This document shows, piece after piece, positions 56,020 through 64,000 of a stretch of 64,000 nucleotides of DNA (its first letter is position 1; each line of letters begins with the position of its first letter). The notes below the pieces were generated by a model. The model ran no database searches. It saw nothing but the letters and a program-made list of their open reading frames with translations, and was not told the origin of the DNA. Made by a program: the position numbers and the translations under genes. The stretch is from Allobosea robiniae (GTDB lineage Bacteria > Pseudomonadota > Alphaproteobacteria > Rhizobiales > Beijerinckiaceae): the NCBI RefSeq assembly GCF_900102525.1, contig NZ_FNBZ01000006.1, positions 186,001 through 250,000 of the forward strand. Direction: 5' to 3'.

Positions 56020-56481
56020 TCAGGGGCAGGCGCGAACGACGCCGCGCGCGGCGATATAGGTCCCGGTCTCCGGGTTGTAGCTCTTGAAGCGGCGCGAGCA
56101 GTAGGCGACCGCGTCCGTATCCTCGATGCTGTAGCCATAGGCGCGCGGTACGGGTGGGGCATAGACCACCGGCGGCGCGACATAGACCGGCTCCGGCTCG
56201 TAATAGACCGGCGGGGGCGGGGCTGCCAGCGCACCGGCAGCGAGCGCGCCGCCGATGATGCCGGCCGCGATACCGGCGCCCACGGCCGGGCCGCGGCGAT
56301 AGCCACCGTAATAGCGCGGGCCGTAGCCGTAGCGGCGCCATTGCACGGTCTGGACGAGATCGCTGCCGGCCTGCGCCGTGGCGACGGCGGACGTAGCGGG
56401 AGCGAGAGGCGCGGCCGATGCAGGAAGGGCGAGTAAGGTGCCACCGGCAAGGGCGGCAGCGACGGCGAGCGTCCTGATCAT
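56020..56481 (-). CDS. exported BA14K-like protein
   Basis: Protein of 153 residues. The signal peptide MIRTLAVAAALAGGTLLALP ends near ASA (residue 23). The mature part contains a glycine/alanine membrane-like stretch (VGAGIAAGIIGGALAAGALAA, about 75-95), a proline/tyrosine-rich linker and a C-terminal BA14K-type domain YCSRRFKSYNPETGTYIA with a final cysteine (RACP). Members of this Rhizobiales family are surface-exposed proteins with lectin-like activity in Brucella. Start ATG 56481 fits the signal peptide; frames extending upstream are not used. Confidence 0.88.
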   Translation of the reverse strand: MIRTLAVAAALAGGTLLALPASAAPLAPATSAVATAQAGSDLVQTVQWRRYGYGPRYYGGYRRGPAVGAGIAAGIIGGALAAGALAAPPPPVYYEPEPVYVAPPVVYAPPVPRAYGYSIEDTDAVAYCSRRFKSYNPETGTYIAARGVVRACP

Positions 56482-56721
56482 GACGAAACTCCTCTGCGAT
56501 ACCAGGCGAGCGGAACTCCGCATGTTCCCCCGTTTGGATTCGAATGTAGCGGTCCGGTGACCGCAAGGGAAGCTAGCAGTCAATCCGGGCATAAATGGGC
56601 CGTCCCGATCCCGTCGTTTTTGCCCCGAAAAGCAACGCGGGGCTGCTTGCGCGGGCCGAATTTCCTCGCCATCTAGCGTTGCACTGCACACGGACATCTG
56701 CCCGAAGGATCGGAACCCACA

Positions 56722-57297
56722 ATGGCGCAACCGCGCGACCCATCCGCCCAGTCTGCCGCGCTTGGCCCCATGAAGCCGCTGCCAGCGCTGATCTTCAGCT
56801 CACGCTGGCTGCAATTGCCGCTCTATATCGGCCTCATCGTGGCGCAATGCGTCTACGTCTTCCTGTTCCTCAAGGAGCTCTGGCATCTCGTCACCCATGC
56901 CTTCGACTTCAGCGAGCAGCAGATCATGCTGGTCGTGCTCGGGTTGATCGACGTGGTGATGATCTCGAACCTGCTGATCATGGTGATCGTCGGAGGCTAC
57001 GAGACCTTCGTCTCGCGGCTGCGGCTCGAGGGCCATCCCGACCAGCCGGAATGGCTGAGCCACGTCAATGCGAGCATCCTCAAGATCAAGCTCGCCATGG
57101 CGATCATCGGCATCTCGTCGATCCACCTGCTCAGGACCTTCATCGAGGCCGGCAATATCGGCATCGCCGGCAAGACCGCGAACTATACCGAGTCCGGCGT
57201 CCTGCTGCAGACGCTGATCCATGTCGTCTTCATCCTGTCGGCCATCGGCATCGCCTGGGTCGACCGGATGACGTCGACGCCTGGCAAGGGTCACTGA
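56722..57297 (+). CDS. YqhA/UPF0114-family membrane protein
   Basis: Inner-membrane protein of 191 residues (TIGR00645 type). Four hydrophobic segments are visible; LVVLGLIDVVMISNLLIMVIVGGYETFV is the conserved core, followed by SLINASILKIKLAMAIIGISSIHLL-like sequence near 110-135. The biochemical function is unknown; in other bacteria the gene is associated with stress and membrane traits. It is convergent with trpE, with a terminator between the two. Confidence 0.88.
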   Translation: MAQPRDPSAQSAALGPMKPLPALIFSSRWLQLPLYIGLIVAQCVYVFLFLKELWHLVTHAFDFSEQQIMLVVLGLIDVVMISNLLIMVIVGGYETFVSRLRLEGHPDQPEWLSHVNASILKIKLAMAIIGISSIHLLRTFIEAGNIGIAGKTANYTESGVLLQTLIHVVFILSAIGIAWVDRMTSTPGKGH

Positions 57298-57317
57298 ACG
57301 AGCAGCCCTGAAACGTA

Positions 57318-57347
57318 AAACGCCCCGCCGGTCCGGCGGGGCGTCTT
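57318..57347. terminator. bidirectional terminator between yqhA-like gene and trpE
   Basis: CGCCCCGCCGG (57321-57331) and CCGGCGGGGCG (57333-57343) form a strong GC stem; on the minus strand TTTTAC follows, 30 bp past the trpE stop, and on the plus strand TCTTGC follows. Confidence 0.78.
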
Positions 57348-57372
57348 GCATTTGGGATGATGGCGCCGAAGC

Positions 57373-58893
57373 TTACTGGCCGCGCCCGGTGCGGGCGGCG
57401 AAGCGGATCGCTTCCTCGGCGGCGCGGAACAGGGCCTTGGCCTTGTTGATGCATTCTTCCTGCTCGGAGGCCGGGTTCGAATCGTAGACGATGCCGGCGC
57501 CGGCCTGGACATGCATGCGCCCGTCCTTGACCACCGCCGTGCGCAGCACGATGCAGGTATCCATCTCGCCATTGGCGCCGAAATAGCCGATGCAGCCGGC
57601 ATAGGCGCCGCGCGCATCGCGCTCCAGCTCGTCGATGATCTCCATCGCCCGGACCTTCGGCGCGCCCGACACCGTACCGGCCGGGAAGCCGGCGATCAGG
57701 GCGCCCAACGAATCGTGCTTCGGGTCGATCTTGCCCTCGACGTTCGAGACGATGTGCATGACCTGACTGTAGCGCTCGATGAAGAACGAATCGGTGACCT
57801 TCACCGTGCCGATCTGCGCGACGCGGCCGACATCGTTGCGTCCGAGATCGAGCAGCATCAGGTGCTCGGCGCGCTCCTTGGGGTCGGCCAGCAGCTCCTC
57901 GGCCAGGGCATCGTCCTCGGCCTGAGTTGCACCGCGCCGCCGCGTGCCGGCGATCGGCCGGATCGTGACCGTGTCGTCGCGCAGCCGCACCAGGATCTCC
58001 GGGCTCGAGCAGACGATCTGGAAGTCGCAGAAATCGAGATAGCAGAGGAACGGCGCCGGATTGACCCGCCGGAGCGCCCGGTAGAGCGCGAAGGGCGGCA
58101 GGGCGAAAGGCGCCTCGAAGCGCTGCGACAGCACGACCTGGAAGATGTCGCCGGCGCGGATGTACTCCTTCGCCTTGTCGACCATCTCCAGATACTCGGC
58201 CTCGCTGGTGTTCGAGGTGGTCGCCGGGACCGGCAGGTTAGCGATGTCGATCTCGGCCTCGGCGGGGAGGGCACCTTCCAGCGCCTTCACCACGGCCTCC
58301 AGCCGCTCCTGCGCCCGCTCATAGGCGTGGCGGGCACTGAGGCCCGGCATGTGCCGGACCGGGGTCACGACATGGATCTCGTCGCGCACCGCATCGAACA
58401 CCACCATCAGCGTCGGCCGCGTCAGGATCGCATCGGGCACGCCGGTGCCGGTCTCCTTCGGCTCCGGCAGGCGTTCCATCAATCGGACCATGTCGTAGCC
58501 GAGATAGCCGAACACGCCCGACGCCATCGGCGGCAGGCCCTCGGCCTCCGGGATGGCGCTCTCTTCCAGAAGCGCGCGCAGGCTCTCGAAGGCGGGGCGC
58601 GGATCGTCCAGGAAGGTCTCGCCCAGAGCCGTGCGGCAGAGCGAGGCCTGCCCGTGATGGCAGCGCCAGATCAGGTCGGGTTCGAGCCCGATCATCGAGT
58701 AGCGGCCGCGCACGGCGCCGCCCTCGACCGATTCGAGCAGGAAGGCCGGGCCCGCCGTGGCGTGGCGCAGCTTCAGGAAGGCGGCGACCGGCGTCTCGCA
58801 ATCGCCGACCAGCACCTGCCGCAGAAGCTGCGGCGCGCCGGTCTCGTAGGTCTGCGCGAAGCGCTCGAACTCCTGGAGAGGCTGCATCGTCAA
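57373..58893 (-). CDS. trpE: anthranilate synthase component I
   Basis: Chorismate-utilising subunit of tryptophan synthesis, 506 residues. The C-terminal chorismate-binding domain has QRFEAPF, VCSSPEILVRL, RPIAGTRRRG, LDLGRNDVGRVAQIGTV, FPAGTVSGAPKVRAMEIID and GCIGYFGANGEMD. The N-terminal feedback-regulation segment LLESVEGGAVRGRYSMIG (the LLES motif) is present. It is not fused to TrpG, unlike many rhizobial TrpE(G). It overlaps the ppiD-like gene by four bases upstream, and its downstream neighbour is a terminator, so trpG must lie elsewhere. Confidence 0.95.
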   Translation of the reverse strand: MTMQPLQEFERFAQTYETGAPQLLRQVLVGDCETPVAAFLKLRHATAGPAFLLESVEGGAVRGRYSMIGLEPDLIWRCHHGQASLCRTALGETFLDDPRPAFESLRALLEESAIPEAEGLPPMASGVFGYLGYDMVRLMERLPEPKETGTGVPDAILTRPTLMVVFDAVRDEIHVVTPVRHMPGLSARHAYERAQERLEAVVKALEGALPAEAEIDIANLPVPATTSNTSEAEYLEMVDKAKEYIRAGDIFQVVLSQRFEAPFALPPFALYRALRRVNPAPFLCYLDFCDFQIVCSSPEILVRLRDDTVTIRPIAGTRRRGATQAEDDALAEELLADPKERAEHLMLLDLGRNDVGRVAQIGTVKVTDSFFIERYSQVMHIVSNVEGKIDPKHDSLGALIAGFPAGTVSGAPKVRAMEIIDELERDARGAYAGCIGYFGANGEMDTCIVLRTAVVKDGRMHVQAGAGIVYDSNPASEQEECINKAKALFRAAEEAIRFAARTGRGQ

Positions 58894-60803
58894 TTCTGCG
58901 CCCCACCGGTCGCGTTGCGGAACGCCGCATCATTGATGCTGACGCCGAGCTCGGCCTGCCGCTTCGCGACATATTGCAGCAGGATGTCCTCGCTGACGCT
59001 GGACGACAGCAGCCGCTCGAAATTCCCGGCCTCCTGCGTCGTCCGGACATAAGGCGCGACGGTCGCCGAATCGACCTTGAACAGGATGCGCCCGCCATCG
59101 GTGCCAGCGGCGGAATTGCTCTTGCCGGCGGTTGTGCCGAAGACCTGGGCGACGACCGTGCCCGGCAGTTCCGGGCGCTGGTCCTGCCGGCCGAGATCAG
59201 CAGCCGTCTCGATGGTCAGCCCGGCCGAGGCCGCGACCGCGTCGAAGCTCTCGCCCTTGTCGAGGCGCTCGACGAGTTCGCGCGCCTTGGCCGAGAGCTT
59301 CGTCGCCGTCTCGTCGGCGCGCCACTGCGTCTCGACCTCGGCCTTGACCTCGTCGAAGCTGCGCTCACGCGCCGGATCGATCTTGGTGACGTCGAACCAG
59401 ACATAGCCGGTGTCGCGGGGCAGGCGAATCGCCTCGTTGTCGACGCCGACATCCGAGCGGAAGATCGCCTGCAGCGTGGGATCGCCGCCCGGCAGCGCCT
59501 CTTCGCGCGAGCCGTCGGGCTTGCCGAGGCCGGCATTCATCGGCCCAGCAGTGCGCAGCTTGAGATTGAGCTCCGTGGCGATCTCGGCAAGCGGCTTGGC
59601 GGAGGCGCGCTGGTCCTCGATCTTGTCATGCAGATCGGTCACTTGGGCAGCGGCGCGGCTCGTCGCCAGCTCCTGCTTCACCTCGGCCACGACCTCTTCG
59701 AACGGGCGCACATGCGCAGCATCGACCTTGGTGACGCGCAGCAGCACCGTGCCGAAAGCGCCCTTGACCGGAGCGCTCACGCCGCCTTGATCGAGCGCGA
59801 AGGCGGCCTCGCCTACGGCAGGGTCGATCATCTGCTCGCGGGTGAAGGTGCCCAGCGTCAGATCGTTGAAGGCGACGTTCCGCTCGGTCGCGATCTCGTC
59901 GAAGGTCTCGCCGCCGTCGATCTTGGCCTTGGCAGCCTGCGCCTCCTCGATGTTCGGGAACGGGATCTGCTGGACGGTGCGCGTCTCGACCGAGGTGAAG
60001 CGCTGGGCCTTCGTCGCCTCGTAGCGGGCCTTGGCCTCCTCGTCGGTGACCTTGGACGGATCGGCCAGCGTCTCGGCGGTGATCGAGAGAATGGCGGCCG
60101 TGCGGTATTCCGGCGCGCGGAACGCGATCTTGCGATCGTTGAAGAAGCTCTTGAGCTGGTCCTCGCTCGGTGCCGCGATCTCGCCGGCCGCGCTCGCCGG
60201 CATGCGGGCGAAGGTGATGGCGCGCTTCTCGTTGCGCAGGCGATTGCCGACTTCCTGCAGCGCGAGCGGGGCGGAGAAGCCGCCCACGACCATCTCCGAG
60301 ATCTGCTGGCGCAGGATCGTCGAACGCTGGAGCGCGACATAGCTCTGCTCGGTATAGCCGTTCGTGCGCAGCAACTCGTTGAAGCGCGCCGCGGAGAACT
60401 GGCCGGCGGCGTCGCGGAAGGTCTGGTCGTCGAAGATCAGGTTGCGGATGGTGTCGTCGGACACCGCCAGCCGCATGCCCCGAGCCGTCTGGTCGAGCGT
60501 CGCTTCGGTGAGCAGGCGCGACAGCACCTGCCGATCGAGGCCAGCCGCACGCGCCATCTCGGGCGAGATCTGCCGGCGCTGCTGGCGGATCAGGTTCTGG
60601 ATCTCGTTCTGATAGGCCGTGCGCATCTCCTCGAGGCCGATCTCGGTCTTGCCGACCCTGGCGACCTCGTTGCGGCCGTAGCCGCGGAAGATGTCGCCCA
60701 CGCCCCAGATCGCGAAGGAGATGATGAGGAAGCCGAACATGATCGCGATGACGAGCTTCCCAAATAAGCCCTGACCCGCCTTGCGGATGCCCTGCATCAT
60801 CAT
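58890..60803 (-). CDS. ppiD: SurA/PpiD-type peptidylprolyl isomerase
   Basis: Membrane-anchored periplasmic chaperone/foldase of 637 residues. One N-terminal membrane span (LVIAIMFGFLIISFAIWGVG, about 16-35) is followed by a SurA-N chaperone domain (FRGYGRNEVARVGKTEIGLEEM, and so on), a parvulin-type PPIase domain around 250-360 (VQQIPFPNIEEAQAAKAKID, ERNVAFNDLTLGTF) and a second, degenerate one. It is commonly the first gene of the trpE operon in alphaproteobacteria. The start MMMQGIRKAGQG is the natural one; it diverges from tpiA. Confidence 0.92.
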   Translation of the reverse strand: MMMQGIRKAGQGLFGKLVIAIMFGFLIISFAIWGVGDIFRGYGRNEVARVGKTEIGLEEMRTAYQNEIQNLIRQQRRQISPEMARAAGLDRQVLSRLLTEATLDQTARGMRLAVSDDTIRNLIFDDQTFRDAAGQFSAARFNELLRTNGYTEQSYVALQRSTILRQQISEMVVGGFSAPLALQEVGNRLRNEKRAITFARMPASAAGEIAAPSEDQLKSFFNDRKIAFRAPEYRTAAILSITAETLADPSKVTDEEAKARYEATKAQRFTSVETRTVQQIPFPNIEEAQAAKAKIDGGETFDEIATERNVAFNDLTLGTFTREQMIDPAVGEAAFALDQGGVSAPVKGAFGTVLLRVTKVDAAHVRPFEEVVAEVKQELATSRAAAQVTDLHDKIEDQRASAKPLAEIATELNLKLRTAGPMNAGLGKPDGSREEALPGGDPTLQAIFRSDVGVDNEAIRLPRDTGYVWFDVTKIDPARERSFDEVKAEVETQWRADETATKLSAKARELVERLDKGESFDAVAASAGLTIETAADLGRQDQRPELPGTVVAQVFGTTAGKSNSAAGTDGGRILFKVDSATVAPYVRTTQEAGNFERLLSSSVSEDILLQYVAKRQAELGVSINDAAFRNATGGAQN

Positions 60804-60980
60804 CGAAGCTGTCTTTCCCTGAACCTGTCCGTGGCGCGGGAGCGGGCCCGCGCGCGCAATTCTCGGCGCTGCTTATAGGAACCGATGGCGAAAGCCGCAA
60901 TCGTCCTGCGGCTTTGCACGCGATTGCGGCGCCGGCCGGGCGTTGCTAGAGCCGAAAGAGCTGATTTCAGGAGGATGGAC

Positions 60981-61745
60981 GTGACGCGCAGCATCAAGCC
61001 GTTGGTGGCAGGCAACTGGAAGATGAACGGGCTGAAGGCCGACCTCGCCATCGCGGCCGAGGTGGCCAGGGGCTACGACGCGGCGTTGAAGCCGGCCGTC
61101 GACCTCGCGATCTGCCCGCCGGCCAGCCTTCTCTTCGCCGCGACCGCCGCCCTGATCGGTTCGCGCATCGCGACCGGCGGCCAGGATTGCAGCACGCAAG
61201 GCTCCGGCGCTTTCACCGGCGAAGTCTCCGCGGCGATGCTGGCCGACGCCGGCGCGAGCTTCTGCATCACCGGCCATTCCGAGCGCCGCACGCTGCATGG
61301 CGAGACCAATGCGACGGTCAAGGCCAAGGCCGAAGCCGCGCAGAAGGCGCTGCTGGTGCCGATCGTCTGCGTCGGCGAGACCAAGGACGAGCGCGAGGCC
61401 GGCAAGGCGCTCGCCATCGTGAAGAAGCAATTGCGCGGCTCCGTGCCGGACGGCGCCACTGCCGCGACGCTCGTCGTCGCCTATGAGCCGGTCTGGGCGA
61501 TCGGCACCGGTCTCACGCCGACGGCGGCCGATGTTGCCGAGATGCATGAAGCGATCCGCATCGAGCTCGGCCGGCTGCTCGGCAAGCAGGCGGCTGCGGG
61601 CGTCCGCCTGCTCTATGGCGGCTCGGTCAAGCCCTCGAATGCCACCGAATTGATGGGTGTCCCGCATGTCGATGGCGCCCTCGTCGGCGGCGCCAGTCTC
61701 AAGGCCGAGGAGTTCCTAGCGATCGCCCGGGCCTGTGCCGGTTGA
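60981..61745 (+). CDS. tpiA: triosephosphate isomerase
   Basis: Glycolytic/gluconeogenic isomerase of 254 residues, TIM-barrel. GNWKMNG near the N-terminus holds the active-site lysine; GHSERR holds the catalytic histidine; [10 protein letters not shown] holds the catalytic glutamate, and [11 protein letters not shown] is the phosphate loop. The start is GTG 60981, because AGGAGG lies 6 bp before it, whereas ATG 60975 directly follows that ribosome-binding site. The family-usual length is 250. Confidence 0.96.
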   Translation: MTRSIKPLVAGNWKMNGLKADLAIAAEVARGYDAALKPAVDLAICPPASLLFAATAALIGSRIATGGQDCSTQGSGAFTGEVSAAMLADAGASFCITGHSERRTLHGETNATVKAKAEAAQKALLVPIVCVGETKDEREAGKALAIVKKQLRGSVPDGATAATLVVAYEPVWAIGTGLTPTAADVAEMHEAIRIELGRLLGKQAAAGVRLLYGGSVKPSNATELMGVPHVDGALVGGASLKAEEFLAIARACAG

Positions 61746-61886
61746 GCATTCCTGTAAATCGGCCGGCGCGCAGGGGTGGCGCTGCCGGCTGGCGCATGTT
61801 ATGTGCCGCGCCGAATTCGCCTCGATTTTCGAGGAGGAGCGGGTGGCCCTTGGCGGCGGCCCGCGCCATGCCCATTTCGTGAGACC

Positions 61887-62300
61887 ATGCAGAACGTTCT
61901 CATCGTCATCCACCTGATCATCGTCGTCGCGCTCGTCGGCGTCGTGCTGCTGCAGCGCTCCGAAGGCGGCGGCCTCGGCATGGGCTCGGGCGGGGGAGGC
62001 GGCGTCGGCGGCTTCATGACCGGCCGCGGCCAGGCCAATGCCCTGACCCGCGCGACCGCGATCCTCGCCGGCCTGTTCTTCCTGACCTCGGTCGTTCTGG
62101 CCGTGATGGCCACGCGCGGCCGCGTCCAGCGCTCGATCATCGACGGCGCGCCTGCGACCTCCGCTCCGGCCACGCCCGGCGCGCCGGCCGGCCCGAGCGC
62201 CCCGAATGCCGGCGGCGTGCTCGACCAACTCCGCCAGATGCAGAACCAGAATCAGGGCGGCGCACAGCCGCCGACGCCGCCAGCGGCGCCGCAGCAGTAA
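61887..62300 (+). CDS. secG: preprotein translocase subunit SecG
   Basis: Small inner-membrane subunit of the SecYEG channel, 137 residues. Two membrane spans (VLIVIHLIIVVALVGVVLL and ATAILAGLFFLTSVVLAVM) flank a glycine-rich loop with QRSEGGGLGMGSGGG, the SecG signature. The C-terminal tail is long, Ala/Pro/Gln-rich, as in other alphaproteobacteria. Start ATG 61887; it is followed by two terminators. Confidence 0.95.
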   Translation: MQNVLIVIHLIIVVALVGVVLLQRSEGGGLGMGSGGGGGVGGFMTGRGQANALTRATAILAGLFFLTSVVLAVMATRGRVQRSIIDGAPATSAPATPGAPAGPSAPNAGGVLDQLRQMQNQNQGGAQPPTPPAAPQQ

Positions 62301-62308
62301 CCAGGGCA

Positions 62309-62335
62309 GGGCCGGGAAACCGGCCCTTCTCTTTT
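62309..62335 (+). terminator. first of two tandem terminators after secG
   Basis: GGGCCGG (62309-62315), loop GAAA and CCGGCCC (62320-62326), followed by TTCTCTTTT. Confidence 0.85.
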
Positions 62336-62353
62336 GTGTGATGCAGAAGGCTC

Positions 62354-62381
62354 AAGGCCGGGTGACCGGCCTTCTCTTTTT
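62354..62381 (+). terminator. second tandem terminator before pyrG
   Basis: AAGGCCGG (62354-62361), loop GTGA and CCGGCCTT (62366-62373), followed by CTCTTTTTG. Its sequence is very close to the first one 45 bp upstream, which suggests a local duplication. Confidence 0.82.
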
Positions 62382-62450
62382 GTGGACAAGCGCGCAGAGC
62401 AAGGCGGGACTGCTCTGCTGGCGCTTAGCGAATCGAACCCGTGGCGATAG

Positions 62451-64000
<1,550 letters not shown>

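Noticed and set aside
58974..60767. 597-residue open frame on the plus strand opposite ppiD
   Set aside because: Antisense shadow of the foldase gene, Leu/Arg/Gly-rich low-complexity sequence.

Overview
The window is 64 kb of GC-rich chromosomal DNA from an alphaproteobacterium, most likely a Hyphomicrobiales (Rhizobiales) member of the Bosea/Methylobacterium/Bradyrhizobium type; the genus cannot be fixed from this stretch alone. The assignment rests on clade-specific features read directly from the sequence: a BioR-type GntR regulator with TTATCTATAA sites next to bioY, an alphaproteobacterial LexA box (GAAC-N7-GAAC) before ssb, an EcfG-type general-stress promoter (GGAAC-N16-CGTT), a PopZ polar organizer, a BA14K-like exported protein and ppiD-trpE coupling. 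There is no rRNA, phage, IS element or CRISPR array.

Layout. 1-3.6 kb: the end of a probable surface-polysaccharide locus (Gfo/Idh/MocA oxidoreductase, O-antigen ligase-like protein) and a zinc alcohol dehydrogenase. 3.6-7.2 kb: a small Cys-rich protein, a gene-poor 500 bp, and one visibly AT-rich, foreign-looking 2.7-kb gene that joins an HD domain to an Hsp90/MutL-type GHKL ATPase; this is the best candidate here for an undescribed (conflict or defence type) system. 7.3-12 kb: uvrA, bioR and bioY with two BioR operators. 12-15 kb: small envelope proteins, an L,D-transpeptidase, a hotdog thioesterase and rpiB. 15-17.5 kb: a ProX/ProW betaine-type transporter pair without its ATPase, then SOS-controlled ssb. 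17.6-20 kb: methyltransferase, NUDIX, free-methionine sulfoxide reductase and a ModE-type regulator lacking molybdate-binding domains. 20-22.8 kb: exbB-exbD-tonB and a small lipoprotein. 23-30 kb: a branched-chain-amino-acid-type ABC transporter (with a LivH-LivM fusion), a MarR regulator and an AbgB-like amidohydrolase. 30-33 kb: copA-cueR with a textbook 19-bp-spacer MerR-family promoter. 33-36.7 kb: modABC, divergent from mop and trmO, with a ModE-like box between them. 36.7-43 kb: small enzymes, a photolyase and small membrane proteins. 43.3-43.6 kb: tRNA-Cys and tRNA-Asn. 43.8-46.8 kb: pcm-like, tolC-like and popZ. 47-48.3 kb: two divergent stress genes (PPOX-like protein and dps) with back-to-back EcfG-type promoters. 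48.4-55 kb: valS, a DedA/YqaA membrane protein, ilvD and a Sel1-repeat protein. 55-64 kb: xth, a BA14K-like protein, a YqhA-type protein, ppiD-trpE, tpiA, secG and pyrG (cut by the window end).

Several units connect across the window. The ModE-like regulator at 19.5 kb probably acts on the ModE box at 35.9 kb, with molybdate sensing possibly supplied by the stand-alone molbindin Mop or not needed. BioR controls itself and bioY. CueR controls copA. The MarR protein next to the liv genes may act at related inverted repeats before livK and before its own gene. Three copies of one palindromic repeat family lie at 24.45, 28.59 and 54.99 kb. Most other genes are ordinary housekeeping genes in short, tightly spaced operons, often with 4-bp ATGA-type overlaps.
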